A stretch of 64,000 nucleotides of DNA from DASYLJ01 sp964432595 (lineage in GTDB: Bacteria > Desulfobacterota > Binatia > DP-6): positions 1 through 64,000 of the forward strand of contig CAYSOF010000015.1 in assembly GCA_964432595.1 (NCBI GenBank), written 5' to 3'. Positions 44,815 through 53,855 of this stretch are shown here, piece by piece. The notes under the pieces are model-generated. The model made no database searches and was not told where the DNA came from. It saw only the letters and a program-made list of their open reading frames with translations. A program made the translations under genes and the position numbers. Every line of letters begins with the position of its first letter. Position 1 is the first letter of the stretch.

Positions 44815-46785
44815 GTGACGACGAGCCGGCATCGCGCCGTGGCGGGCGCCATGGTCCTTGCGTTGTGGCCGGTCGTCGCATCGGCGCTCGAGCCGATCGT
44901 GCTGCGCGACGGGCGCGGCCAGTACGCGCTGGGGTCCCACGTCGAGCTTCTCGCGGACCCCGATCACCGCCGGGACGTCGGCGACGTCGCCTCGGAACCG
45001 TTCATGCCGAGCCCCGGCGACGTCCCGAACTTCGGTCTCACCCGCGACGCCTGGTGGGCACGGGTGGCGCTGCGCGACGACACCACCGGAGCGCACGAGT
45101 GGCTGCTCGAGATCGGCTGGCCCGTGATCGACCGGGTCACCGCGTGGATCCCGGCGCCCGACGGCACGCTCGTGCGCTGGGATGCCGGCGATCACCTGCC
45201 GGCGCGCACGTGGCCGTTCGCGTACCGCAACCCGACGTTCCCGGTGCCGCTGGCGCCCGGCCGCACGACGACGGTGTACCTCCGCTTCGCCGGCGAGGAC
45301 ACGATGCTGCTGCCGATGACGCTGTGGTCCGCGCCCGCGTTCGAGGCGAAGCGGCGCGAAGAGTCGTTCGCCTACGGCGCGTTCTACGGCGTGGTCGCGA
45401 TCCTGATCGCGTACAACCTCGTCCTCCTCTTCACGCTGCGCGACCGCAGCTACCTCGACTACGTGCTGCTGATCTCGGCGTGGGCGCTCTACCACGCGTG
45501 CCTCGCGGGCTTCGCGGCGCAGTACCTCTGGCCGGCGTGGCCGGCGGCCGCGGCCTGGTCGATCCACCTCGCCGCGGCGCTGGCGTTCACGCTGTCGGCG
45601 GTGTTCGCGCGCAGCTTCCTCGTGACGCGGGTCTACGCCCCGTCGATGGACCGCGTGCTGCGCGTCGTCATCGTGCTCGGCCTGCCGTTCCTGTGCTGGC
45701 CGGCGTTCGGCTCCGTGCGGACGTTCATCCCGATCGCCGGCGGCGTCGGGCTGACGAGCGCGCTGCTGCTCCTCGTGGCCGGCTGGCAGTGCTGGCGCGC
45801 CGGGTACCGTCCCGCCCGCTACTACCTGTTCACGTGGACGCTCGGGATCGCCGCGCTGTTCGTCTGGGCGCTGCGCGGCTACGGGATCGCGCCGAGCAAC
45901 GTCGTCACCGACCACGCCTTCGAGCTGGTGGTGCTCTCCACGGCGATCACGCTGTCGCTCGGCCTCGCCGACCGCGTCACGATGCTGCGCCGCGACCTCG
46001 AGGCGAGCGTCCGCCAGCAGGAGGACGCGAACCGCGACCTCGAGCGCCGCATCGCCGCCCGCACCGCCGACCTCGCGCGCGCGAACCGGCACAAGTCCGA
46101 GTTCCTCGCCAACATGTCGCATGAGCTGCGCACGCCGCTGAACGCCGTCATCGGCTTCTCGGAAGTGCTGCAGGCGCAGATGTTCGGCAGCCTCAATCCG
46201 AAGCAGGCGGAGTACGTCGACGACATCCACGACTCGGGACGCCACCTGCTCTCGCTCATCAACGACATCCTGGACCTGTCGAAGATCGAGGCCGGCCGCA
46301 TGGAGCTCGAGCTCTCGCGCTTCGACCTGCCGTCGGCCGTCGACGACGCGGTCACGCTGGTGCGCGAGCGCGCGCATCGCCACGGCATCGCGCTGCGCTG
46401 CCGGCTGGACGACGGCGTCGACGACCTCGTCGCGGACGAGCGCAAGGTGAAGCAGGTGCTCGTCAACCTGCTCTCCAACGCCGTGAAGTTCACGCCGCCG
46501 GGCGGGACCGTCGAGGTGAGCGCCGTGCAGTCCGACGGCGCGGTCGAGATCGCCGTGAGCGACACGGGCATCGGCATCGCGCCGGCGGAGCAGGACGCGA
46601 TCTTCGAGGAGTTCCGCCAGGCCGGGCCGGAGGACGCGCGCCGCGCCGAGGGCACGGGGCTCGGCCTCAGCCTCGCGAAGCGGCTCGTCGAGCTGCACGG
46701 CGGACGCATCCGGGTGCGCAGCACGGTCGGCCAGGGGTCGACGTTCACCTTCAGCCTTCCGAGGGCGGCATGGCAGGAGAGCTGA
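44815..46785 (+). CDS. 7TMR-DISM sensor histidine kinase
   Basis: The 656-residue membrane kinase has a signal-like start and a periplasmic 7TMR-DISM extracellular domain (about 25-175). Seven TM helices follow (about 187-385), then a coiled coil (VRQQEDANRDLERRIAARTADLARANRHK). A HisKA domain has FLANMSHELRTPLNAVIGFSE (phospho-acceptor His436), and HATPase_c has NLLSNAVKFT, SDTGIGIAP and GTGLGLSLAKRLVE. GTG 44815 is the start. The 3' end overlaps the response regulator by 16 nt. DISM domains often sense carbohydrate-like or surface signals. The nearest divergent target is the protease/collagen pair. Confidence 0.94.
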   Translation: MTTSRHRAVAGAMVLALWPVVASALEPIVLRDGRGQYALGSHVELLADPDHRRDVGDVASEPFMPSPGDVPNFGLTRDAWWARVALRDDTTGAHEWLLEIGWPVIDRVTAWIPAPDGTLVRWDAGDHLPARTWPFAYRNPTFPVPLAPGRTTTVYLRFAGEDTMLLPMTLWSAPAFEAKRREESFAYGAFYGVVAILIAYNLVLLFTLRDRSYLDYVLLISAWALYHACLAGFAAQYLWPAWPAAAAWSIHLAAALAFTLSAVFARSFLVTRVYAPSMDRVLRVVIVLGLPFLCWPAFGSVRTFIPIAGGVGLTSALLLLVAGWQCWRAGYRPARYYLFTWTLGIAALFVWALRGYGIAPSNVVTDHAFELVVLSTAITLSLGLADRVTMLRRDLEASVRQQEDANRDLERRIAARTADLARANRHKSEFLANMSHELRTPLNAVIGFSEVLQAQMFGSLNPKQAEYVDDIHDSGRHLLSLINDILDLSKIEAGRMELELSRFDLPSAVDDAVTLVRERAHRHGIALRCRLDDGVDDLVADERKVKQVLVNLLSNAVKFTPPGGTVEVSAVQSDGAVEIAVSDTGIGIAPAEQDAIFEEFRQAGPEDARRAEGTGLGLSLAKRLVELHGGRIRVRSTVGQGSTFTFSLPRAAWQES

Positions 46786-47156
46786 TCCTGATCGTCGAAG
46801 ACGATGCGAAGAGCCGGCGGCTCGTGCGCGACCTGCTCGAGTACGAGGGCTTTCGCACCGTCGAAGCCACGGCAGGCGACGACGGCGTGCGCCTCGCGCG
46901 CGAGATGGTTCCCGCGCTCGTGCTCATGGACATCCAGCTGCCGCGCGTCGACGGCATCACCGCGCTCGGGATGCTGCGTGCCGATCCGGCGACGCGCGCC
47001 ATTCCCGTCGTCGCGGTCACCGCGTCGGCCATGGCGCACGACCGCCCGAAGCTCCGCGCGGCCGGCTTCGACGCGCTCGAGCAGAAGCCCATCGCCGTGA
47101 AGGAGCTGATCGCGTGCGTGCGGCGCCTGGTCGGCACGCGGAAGGACGGCGGATGA
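46770..47156 (+). CDS. Single-domain (DivK-like) response regulator
   Basis: The 128-residue receiver domain with no output has acidic pair VEDDAKSRR, phospho-acceptor Asp53 in VLMDIQLPRVDG, the VTASAMAHDR switch and conserved Lys in EQKPIAVKEL. It is overlapped by the kinase gene (16 nt) and coupled to the next gene by ATGA. A single-domain regulator between a kinase and a receiver-cyclase suggests a phosphorelay. Confidence 0.93.
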   Translation: MAGELILIVEDDAKSRRLVRDLLEYEGFRTVEATAGDDGVRLAREMVPALVLMDIQLPRVDGITALGMLRADPATRAIPVVAVTASAMAHDRPKLRAAGFDALEQKPIAVKELIACVRRLVGTRKDGG

Positions 47157-48862
47157 GCGCGCGCGTCCTCGTCGTCGACGACACGCCGCGGAACCTGAAG
47201 CTGCTCGCGGACCTCCTGGCGGCGTCGGGCTACACGGTCGTCACCGCGACGACGGGGGCGGCGGCGCTGGCGTGCGTCGCCGCCGAGCGTCCCGACCTGA
47301 TCCTGCTCGACGTCGTCATGCCGGGCCTGAGCGGCTACGACGTGTGCCGATCGATCCGCGACGACCCGGCGACCGCGATGCTGCCGGTGATCATGGTGAC
47401 GGCGCTCGAAGCGTCGGAAGAGCGCCTCAAGGGCTTCGCCGCCGGCGCCGACGACTTCATCTCGAAGCCGATCAACCGCGCCGAGCTGCTGGCGCGGGTG
47501 CGCTCGCTCCTGCGCATCAAGCAGCTCTACGACACGGTGGGCGAGCAGGCACGCCAGCTCGCGGCGTGGAACCACGAGCTCGAGCAGCGCGTGGCCGCCC
47601 AGGTCGAGGAGCTCGGCCGTCTCGGCCGCCTGAAGCGCTTCCTGCCGCCCGAGATCGCCGACCGCGTCGTCGCCGGGAGCGCCGACGATCCGCTCGTGAG
47701 CCACCGGCGCGAGATCGCCGTCGTGTGTCTCGAGCTGCGCGGCTTCACCGCGTTCGCGGAGACGACCGATCCGGAGGACGTGATGGCGGTCCTGCAGGAG
47801 CACCACACGGCCGCCGGCCGGCTGGTGCTGGAGCACCAGGGCACGCTCGAGCGCTTCACCGGCGACGGCATGACGGTCTTCTTCAACGACCCGGTGCCGC
47901 AACCCGACGCGACGGGACGTGCGGTGCGCCTCGCGCTCGCGCTCCGCGAGCGCAGCGCGGAGCTCTGCGCGCGGTGGCGCAAGCGCGGCGTCGAGCTGGG
48001 CGTCGGCATCGGCGTCGCCCAGGGATACGCGACGCTCGGCGCGATCGGCCTCGACGCGCGCTCGGACTACGCCGCCATCGGCATCGTGACGCACATGGCC
48101 GCGCGCCTCTCCGAGACCGCCGCGCCGGGCGAGGTGCTCGCCTCGCAGCGCGTGATCGCGGCAGTCGAGGGACTGTTCGAGATGGCCACGGCAGGCGACG
48201 TCGCCCTGCGCGGCTTCGCGCGGCCCGTGCCGGCGTTCCGCGTGCTCGACGTCACGGGCGGCGCCGCCGACGGCGCGGTCGACGGCCGCGTGTTCCGCCA
48301 GGAAGGCGAGTACTGGACGCTCGCGTACGACGGCACCGCCTCGTTCCGGCTGCGCGACTCGAAGGGGCTCCGCTACATCGCGCAGCTGCTGCGCCATCCC
48401 GATCGCGACATCCACGCCCTCGACCTCGTATCGGGCGGCAGCACGCGTTCGGAAACGATCGTCGACGCCGCCGAGCCGGTCGCGGTCGGCCTCGGTGACG
48501 CGGGCGCGGTGCTCGACGGCCCGGCGAAGGCGGCCTATCGCGCGCGGCTCGACGACCTGCGCGCCGAGCTGGCGGAGGCCGAGTCGTTCGGCGATCTCGG
48601 CCGGATCGAATCGCTGCGCGGCGAGATCGACATGCTCTCGCAGCAGCTGGCCGCGGCGGTCGGCCTCGGCGGCCGCGACCGCCGCGTGTCGAGCGCCGTC
48701 GAGCGCGCGCGGGTGAACGTCACGCGGGCGATCTCCGACGCCATCGGCCGCGTCCGCGAGCACAGCCCGCTCCTCGCGCGCCACCTCGACGTGTCGATCC
48801 GGACCGGGACGTTCTGCACGTACCAGCCGCCCGATCCGGACGACGTCCGCTGGCGGCTGTGA
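47153..48862 (+). CDS. Receiver - class III nucleotide cyclase-like protein with AVGLGGRDR C-terminal module
   Basis: The 569-residue three-part protein has a REC domain (1-120; Asp53 in ILLDVVMPG, Lys105), a coiled linker and a class III cyclase domain (about 185-365). The REC-plus-cyclase pairing is known. The cyclase domain has two changed catalytic positions: Glu194 in CLELRGFTAFAE, where the first metal-binding Asp is expected, and His314 in VTHMAAR, where the transition-state Asn is expected. Asp238 (TGDGM) and Arg318 remain. The final 185 residues, FRLRDSKGLRYIAQLLRHP...AVGLGGRDRRVSSAVERARVN...TGTFCTYQP, are the module of the large ATPase at 26173. It is the last gene of the kinase operon. 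Confidence 0.9.
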   Translation: MSARVLVVDDTPRNLKLLADLLAASGYTVVTATTGAAALACVAAERPDLILLDVVMPGLSGYDVCRSIRDDPATAMLPVIMVTALEASEERLKGFAAGADDFISKPINRAELLARVRSLLRIKQLYDTVGEQARQLAAWNHELEQRVAAQVEELGRLGRLKRFLPPEIADRVVAGSADDPLVSHRREIAVVCLELRGFTAFAETTDPEDVMAVLQEHHTAAGRLVLEHQGTLERFTGDGMTVFFNDPVPQPDATGRAVRLALALRERSAELCARWRKRGVELGVGIGVAQGYATLGAIGLDARSDYAAIGIVTHMAARLSETAAPGEVLASQRVIAAVEGLFEMATAGDVALRGFARPVPAFRVLDVTGGAADGAVDGRVFRQEGEYWTLAYDGTASFRLRDSKGLRYIAQLLRHPDRDIHALDLVSGGSTRSETIVDAAEPVAVGLGDAGAVLDGPAKAAYRARLDDLRAELAEAESFGDLGRIESLRGEIDMLSQQLAAAVGLGGRDRRVSSAVERARVNVTRAISDAIGRVREHSPLLARHLDVSIRTGTFCTYQPPDPDDVRWRL

Positions 48863-48865
48863 AGC

Positions 48866-48895
48866 GGAGGCGCGCCGGCGTCCCGGCGCGCCTCC
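48866..48895. terminator. Bidirectional hairpin between convergent genes
   Basis: Perfect 13-bp arms GGAGGCGCGCCGG (48866-48878) and its complement (48883-48895) with a 4-nt loop follow the cyclase stop, between convergent genes. Confidence 0.75.
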
Positions 48896-48913
48896 CGCGT
48901 CGTCACCGCACCC

Positions 48914-50518
48914 TCACTGGATGTGGAGGCACCCCGTGCACTGCGACGACGCGCCCTTGATCGGCTCCCAGGCGCCGCCCGGGTTGCCGACGATGACGTC
49001 GTGGTTGCCGAGCGGCGTGTCGGCCGCGACCGTCATGGTCGCGGTGATCGTCTCGTCGTCGACGAAGACGACGTTCGTGAACGTGATCTTGTTGCTGCTC
49101 GCCTGCAGGATGCCGCCCGGCTCGAACGCGACGCCCGCGATCATGACCGGCCCGGAGAACCCGCGGGCGACCGACCCCGGCGTGATGAAGTCGACCGTGG
49201 GCCGGTTCGCGGCCTGCACGAAGATGTCGTCGACGCCGTTCGTGTCGCCGGCGACGAGGTTCGTCGCGAAGGACAGGAAGGCGACGTACTTGCCGTCGCC
49301 GCTGATCGCCGCGTTGAAGGAGTGGTCGTTGCCCTGGCTCAGGAGGATGTCGGTGCTCACGAGGAACACGCGCCCCGTCGCCCGATCCCGCACGAAGGCG
49401 TCGGACCGGTCGTTGGTGTCGTCGGGGACGAGGTTCGTCGCCTCCGACGTGAAGCCCAGCCAGCGGCCGTCGTTGCTGATCGACGCGGTGCTCCCCGCGT
49501 ACCCGTTCGCCTGGACACCGCCGTTGCCGAGACTGGCCATCTCGTAGGTGGCGAGGACGCGATCGTAGAGGAAGATGTCCGCGGCGAGGTTGTTGTCGCC
49601 CGGCACGACGTTCGACTCGGCCGTCCACCAGCCGACGTATCGGCCGTTGCCGCTGACGATCGGCGAGGTATGGAACGCCGGGTCGCCGATCGTGCTGCCA
49701 CCGGCGATGATCAGCGTCGTCCCCAGCGTGCGGTCGCGCAGCCAGATGCTCGAGCCGTTCAGCACCGACGGCAGGCCCCACGCGCACGGGTGGCTCTGGA
49801 ACGCGACGAACCGGCCGTCGTCGCTGACCGCCGGGTGGCGGCTCCAGCACGGCGAGGCGGCCTGCTGCTCGCTGGAGTTCAGGCTGACGCGTTCGGTGAT
49901 GCCCGTCTGGCGGTCGTGCAGGAAGGCGTCCTCCGTCGCGTTCGTGTCGCCGGAGACGAGGTTGGTCGCGAGCGAGGAGAAGACCACGTAGCGGCCGTCA
50001 CCGCTGATCTTCGGGTTGGTGCTCCGGTTGTTGGCCTGGACGCCGCCCGTGGCGACCGAGACGCGCGTCGTCGCGTTCGTCGTGCGGTCCTTCACGAAGA
50101 CGTCCCGCTGCGCGTTCGTGTCACCGGCGACCAACGCCGACGAGTCGGACTCGAACGCGACGTAGCGGCCGTCGCCGCTGATCGACGGGACTCTCGAGGC
50201 GCCCGTGACCTCGGCGCCGCCGCTGGCGGTGCTGACCCGCGTGGTGACACCGGTGTCGAGGTCGCGGACGAAGACGTCGCTCTCGGCGTTGGTGTCGACG
50301 CCCGCCGGGAGCAGGGTCGCGGCCTGCGTGTAGAAGGCCACGAAGCGGCCGTCGTCGCTGATGACCGGGCCCCCGCTGCCGCTGTCCGCCTGTGCCCCGT
50401 TCGGCCCGACGTTCGCGCGCTCGGTCCAGGCACAGCCGGCCAGCGACGATGCGGCGAGTGCGGCGGCGAGCGCTACGGCGCCGCGGGTGAGCATTCCTTC
50501 CAGTCGATGGTTCGTCAT
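48914..50518 (-). CDS. TolB-like (PD40/WD40-like) beta-propeller lipoprotein
   Basis: The 534-residue lipoprotein has a signal ending ASSLAGC, then repeated PD40 blades (ISDDGRFVAFYTQAATLLP, ISGDGRYVAFESDSSALVAGDTNAQRDVFVKDR). They resemble the blades at 20239-21516 and 21696-23459. The last 100 residues are an IPT/TIG-like domain (VDFITPGSVARGFSGPVMIAGVAFEPGGI) ending CTGCLHIQ. The ATG at 50518 is selected because GGAGG is 5 nt upstream; the ATG 12 nt before overlaps that site. It shares a composite upstream repeat with the paralogue at 20239-21516. Confidence 0.86.
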   Translation of the reverse strand: MTNHRLEGMLTRGAVALAAALAASSLAGCAWTERANVGPNGAQADSGSGGPVISDDGRFVAFYTQAATLLPAGVDTNAESDVFVRDLDTGVTTRVSTASGGAEVTGASRVPSISGDGRYVAFESDSSALVAGDTNAQRDVFVKDRTTNATTRVSVATGGVQANNRSTNPKISGDGRYVVFSSLATNLVSGDTNATEDAFLHDRQTGITERVSLNSSEQQAASPCWSRHPAVSDDGRFVAFQSHPCAWGLPSVLNGSSIWLRDRTLGTTLIIAGGSTIGDPAFHTSPIVSGNGRYVGWWTAESNVVPGDNNLAADIFLYDRVLATYEMASLGNGGVQANGYAGSTASISNDGRWLGFTSEATNLVPDDTNDRSDAFVRDRATGRVFLVSTDILLSQGNDHSFNAAISGDGKYVAFLSFATNLVAGDTNGVDDIFVQAANRPTVDFITPGSVARGFSGPVMIAGVAFEPGGILQASSNKITFTNVVFVDDETITATMTVAADTPLGNHDVIVGNPGGAWEPIKGASSQCTGCLHIQ

Positions 50519-50532
50519 CGGTGCCTCCATGG

Positions 50533-50552
50533 CCGGCTCCGCGCGGAGCCGG
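50533..50552. promoter_or_regulatory. 20-nt perfect palindrome in the propeller leader
   Basis: CCGGCTCCGC and its complement GCGGAGCCGG abut at 50533-50552, 14 nt upstream of the propeller-lipoprotein start. On the transcript it could fold as a hairpin just ahead of the ribosome-binding site. Confidence 0.45.
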
Positions 50553-50573
50553 GACGTTGCTCTTCATGGCAGG

Positions 50574-50601
50574 CGCTACTTTCGGGGTAGCGGCCCGCTA
50601 C
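50574..50601 (-). promoter_or_regulatory. Composite inverted-repeat site CGCTAC-N7-GTAGCG-N3-CGCTAC
   Basis: Half-sites at 50574-50579, 50587-50592 and 50596-50601 have the same spacing as at 21573-21600, 55 nt upstream of a paralogous WD40-like gene (56 nt there). Spacers differ in sequence, so the half-sites are the conserved part. Confidence 0.6.
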
Positions 50602-50756
50602 TGGAGGCGGTCTGGCGTCCGTCTTCGCCGGCGCTGTCCGCGGCCGCCCGGATCGGTTATGGCTGCGGCGGTCAGACCCGAGTCGCGGATGCCCAGCGCC
50701 CTCTCGAATCCGGCGACGCCGACGTCGCGAGACGACGTCGTCGGCCCCGCAGCACC

Positions 50757-52811
50757 GTGAAACGCGCCCGGCACGTCCTCGCCGCGGTCGCGTACGTCGC
50801 CGTCGCGCTGTGGGGCCTGCGCGCGGTCCTTCCCGCGCCGAGCGTGGTACTGCCCTATCCCGCCGACCACGACGTCGTCGGCAACTTCAAGCTCGTCTCG
50901 CAGGCGGACCAGATCAAGGAAGCGACGGGCATGATCCGCGCCCTGTCCCTGCTCCTCGATCCCGGCCGGCTGCTGGATGCCGACTGCCACCCCCTCCCGC
51001 GGGCCATCGCGTTCGGCGAGCACATGTACGGCGAGGCCCTGCTCGCCGCCGTCCCCTACGCGCTCACCGGCGACCCGATCCTCACGTTCAACGTCGTGCT
51101 GCTGCTGGGCCTCGTGCTGTCCGGCCTCTCGATGTACGCGCTCGCGTTCTACTGGACGCGGGACGCAGGCGCCGCGTTCGTGGCCGGGCTGCTCTTCATG
51201 ATCCTGCCGGCGCGTCTCGGCGACCCGCAGCATCCCTTCTGTCACGCCGACTACTGGATCCCACTCTTCCTGCTGTTCCTGCACCGGGTCGTCGTCCACG
51301 GCCGGTGGCGCGACACCGCGGCGCTGGCGATCGTCGGCAGCCTCCAGTGCCTCGAGAGCGCGTACACGCTGGTCGAGTTCGGCCTGGTCGGCGGCGTCTA
51401 CGCCGTATGGGTCGCGGTGCAATACTGGCGACGCCTTCCCGCGGTCCTTCCGCAGCTGGCGATCGCCGCGGCGACGATCGTCGCCGTCGCGCTGACCGTC
51501 CTCGCGCCGTTCTTCGAGATCCGCGACGTCTGGCCGCCGAGCGGGCGCTTCTCGATGCCGTGGCCGGGCGAGATCCTGGGCTTCGGCGGCACGATGTACG
51601 CCGGCACCGTCGCGTGCGTCCTCGCGATCGTCGCGCTCGTCGACCGGTTGCTGCGGCGCGGGCTGCGCGGCGATCCCCGCATCGCGATGTCCGCCGCCGG
51701 CCTGCTCTGCGCCTGGCTCGGGACCGCCGGGCTCGTCGTCGTGCTCGGCCAGCCGTCGTGGATCGTCTTCCGGTGGCTCTGGTCGCAGATCGGCCACAAC
51801 TTCGCCGGCGTGCGCGTCCTTCCGCTGCTGATGCACGGCGTGCCGCTCGCCGTGACGTTCCTCGCCGCGTGGGGTGCCGCCGCCCTCGCACGCATGCTCC
51901 CGCCGCGCGGCCGGCCGGTACTGATCGGCGCGCTCGCGGCCGTGGCGCTCGTGGAGGTCTTCCGGCCCGACGTGGCGCGCATCTCGTTCGGGCGCACGGT
52001 CGAGATGAACGTGCAGGCCTGGCGTCCGCCCGAGGCGACGTTGACCCTCTACGACCAGATGGACGGCGACGGCGCCGTGCTCGACCTCCCGTTCACGCCC
52101 GGCATCGGCGGCGGGCTGCAGCAGACTCCGCACTACGCCGTCGCCCGCATGTATCACGGACATCGGACGGCGACCTGCACGACGTCGATCGAGAGCCCGC
52201 TCGAGCCCGACGTCGCCGCGCTCGCGGCGCGCCTGCCGGACGCGGCGGCCGTCGATGCGCTCTACGCACTCGGGTTCCGGTACGTCGTCGTGCACGACCA
52301 CCTGCTCGGGCCGCGCGATCTCGGCCGCTGGATCGCGCAGCGAGCGACGCTTCTCGGTAGTCCGTCCTTCGTGTCGCGCGGCCGCGCCTCCGGGCACGAG
52401 CTCTTCGAGCTGCGCAGCGCGAGCCCCGTCGTCGCGTCGCTCGACGCGCTCGGGGCGGGCGCGCCAGCCGCGCCGATCCGGGTGCAGACACCCCTCGGGA
52501 CGGTGCCGTTCACCTTCCGCAACACCGCCGCGGGCACGTACCGCCATCCGGACCCGATCCAGCCGACACCGATCCGCATGGTCTGGCAGGGTCGCGACGG
52601 CGCGCCGGAGCGCGTGTACGAGCGGCGGCTGCTGCTCCCGATCGCCCTCGGGCCGGGCGAGGAGCTGGCGCGCAGCATTCCCACCGAGATTCCCGAACCG
52701 GGGTCGTACGAGGTGACCATCGTGGCGGCGGCCAACCCCGACCACGTGCTCGGCCGCACCATGGTGGACGTCGAGCCGTTCCGACCGCCGGCGGCCGCCC
52801 CCCACCCCTGA
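50757..52811 (+). CDS. Polytopic membrane protein, GT-C glycosyltransferase-like (paralogue A)
   Basis: The 684-residue protein has an N-terminal TM helix (LAAVAYVAVALWGLRAVL) and a first extracytoplasmic loop with PADHD, where GT-C enzymes carry catalytic acidic residues. About nine more TM segments run to about residue 400. A soluble C-terminal half includes FRYVVVHDHLLGPRDL and GHELFEL, as in GT-C proteins. Lipid-linked sugar transfer is inferred, not proven. GTG 50757 starts just before the first helix. A paralogue lies at 56205-58298, sharing a 371-bp identical DNA tract. It is divergent from the propeller lipoprotein gene. Confidence 0.75.
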   Translation: MKRARHVLAAVAYVAVALWGLRAVLPAPSVVLPYPADHDVVGNFKLVSQADQIKEATGMIRALSLLLDPGRLLDADCHPLPRAIAFGEHMYGEALLAAVPYALTGDPILTFNVVLLLGLVLSGLSMYALAFYWTRDAGAAFVAGLLFMILPARLGDPQHPFCHADYWIPLFLLFLHRVVVHGRWRDTAALAIVGSLQCLESAYTLVEFGLVGGVYAVWVAVQYWRRLPAVLPQLAIAAATIVAVALTVLAPFFEIRDVWPPSGRFSMPWPGEILGFGGTMYAGTVACVLAIVALVDRLLRRGLRGDPRIAMSAAGLLCAWLGTAGLVVVLGQPSWIVFRWLWSQIGHNFAGVRVLPLLMHGVPLAVTFLAAWGAAALARMLPPRGRPVLIGALAAVALVEVFRPDVARISFGRTVEMNVQAWRPPEATLTLYDQMDGDGAVLDLPFTPGIGGGLQQTPHYAVARMYHGHRTATCTTSIESPLEPDVAALAARLPDAAAVDALYALGFRYVVVHDHLLGPRDLGRWIAQRATLLGSPSFVSRGRASGHELFELRSASPVVASLDALGAGAPAAPIRVQTPLGTVPFTFRNTAAGTYRHPDPIQPTPIRMVWQGRDGAPERVYERRLLLPIALGPGEELARSIPTEIPEPGSYEVTIVAAANPDHVLGRTMVDVEPFRPPAAAPHP
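51036..51406 (+). repeat. 371-bp tract identical to 56514-56884 (copy 1)
   Basis: By direct base comparison this segment is identical to 56514-56884 at a fixed offset of 5478. Sequence on both sides differs, with scattered differences downstream to about 51515 and much more beyond. Confidence 0.9.
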
Positions 52812-52867
52812 GCCGCGACGGCGCGCCCGTCTGGTCACGAGCGCCGCCGACGGCTAAGCGTCGGGGC

Positions 52868-53851
52868 ATGGAACAGCGTCCGCTCGGCACTCAGGGTCTC
52901 GTCGTTTCCGCACTCGGGCTCGGGTGCATGGGCATGAGCTGGGCGTACGGCCAGCCCGACGAGGCCGAGTCGACCGCGACCCTGCACGAGGCGATCGAGC
53001 GCGGCTGCACCTTCCTCGACACGGCCGAGGTGTACGGCCCCTGGAAGAACGAGGAGCTGCTCGGGCGCGCGCTCGCCGGCAAGCGCGACGCGGTCGTGAT
53101 CGCGACGAAGTTCGGCTTCGCGTACGCGAACGGCCAGGTGAGCGGCCTCGACAGCCGGCCGGAGAACGTGAAGGCGGTCTGCGACGCGTCGCTGCAGCGG
53201 CTGGCGACCGATCACATCGACTTGCTCTACCAGCACCGCGTCGATCCCAACGTGCCGATCGAGGACACCGTCGGCGCGATGGCCGACCTGGTGCGCGCCG
53301 GCAAGGTGCGCTTCATCGGCCTCTCCGAGGCCAGCCCGAAGACGCTCCGCCGCGCGCACGCGACGTTCCCCGTGAGCGCGCTACAGACCGAGTACTCGCT
53401 GTGGCAGCGCGACGTCGAGGCCGAGGTCCTGCCGACGTGCCGCGAGCTCGGCATCGGCTTCGTCGCCTACAGCCCGCTCGGGCGCGGCTTCCTGACGGGC
53501 CAGGCGAAGCGCGCCGACGAGTACGATCCGCACGACAGCCGCCAGACCCACCCGCGCTTCCAGGGCGAGAACTTCGACGCGAACATGAAGCTGGTCGACG
53601 CGGTGAAGGAGCTGGCCGCGACGAAAGGCGTGACGCCCGGCCAGCTCGCGATCGCCTGGCTGCTGGACCGGGGCGGCGACGTCGTGCCGATCCCCGGCAC
53701 CAAGCGACGGACGTATCTCCGCGAGAACCTCGGCGCGCTCGACGTGACGCTGTCCGCCGCGGATCGTGCGTGGCTCGACGAGCGCCTGCCGGTCGGCGCC
53801 GTGTCGGGCGAACGCTACAATCCGCTGATGATGACGATCCTGGATCGGTGA
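52868..53851 (+). CDS. Aldo/keto reductase
   Basis: The 327-residue NADPH-dependent TIM-barrel oxidoreductase has the complete catalytic tetrad: Asp51 and Tyr56 in FLDTAEVYG, Lys81 in VIATKFGF and His123 in LLYQHRVDP. The coenzyme region is VVPIPGTKRRTYLRENLGAL, and QHRVDPNVPIEDTVGAM is typical of the AKR13/YdjG-like group. The substrate is unknown. It lies alone between the GT-C gene and the convergent S15-type hydrolase, which ends 5 nt away. Confidence 0.95.
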   Translation: MEQRPLGTQGLVVSALGLGCMGMSWAYGQPDEAESTATLHEAIERGCTFLDTAEVYGPWKNEELLGRALAGKRDAVVIATKFGFAYANGQVSGLDSRPENVKAVCDASLQRLATDHIDLLYQHRVDPNVPIEDTVGAMADLVRAGKVRFIGLSEASPKTLRRAHATFPVSALQTEYSLWQRDVEAEVLPTCRELGIGFVAYSPLGRGFLTGQAKRADEYDPHDSRQTHPRFQGENFDANMKLVDAVKELAATKGVTPGQLAIAWLLDRGGDVVPIPGTKRRTYLRENLGALDVTLSAADRAWLDERLPVGAVSGERYNPLMMTILDR

Positions 53852-53855
53852 TCGA

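Noticed and set aside
48914..48950. CTGCLH at the end of the propeller lipoprotein as a c-type haem site
   Set aside because: The spacing is CxxCxH, not CxxCH, and it lies at the extreme C-terminus.
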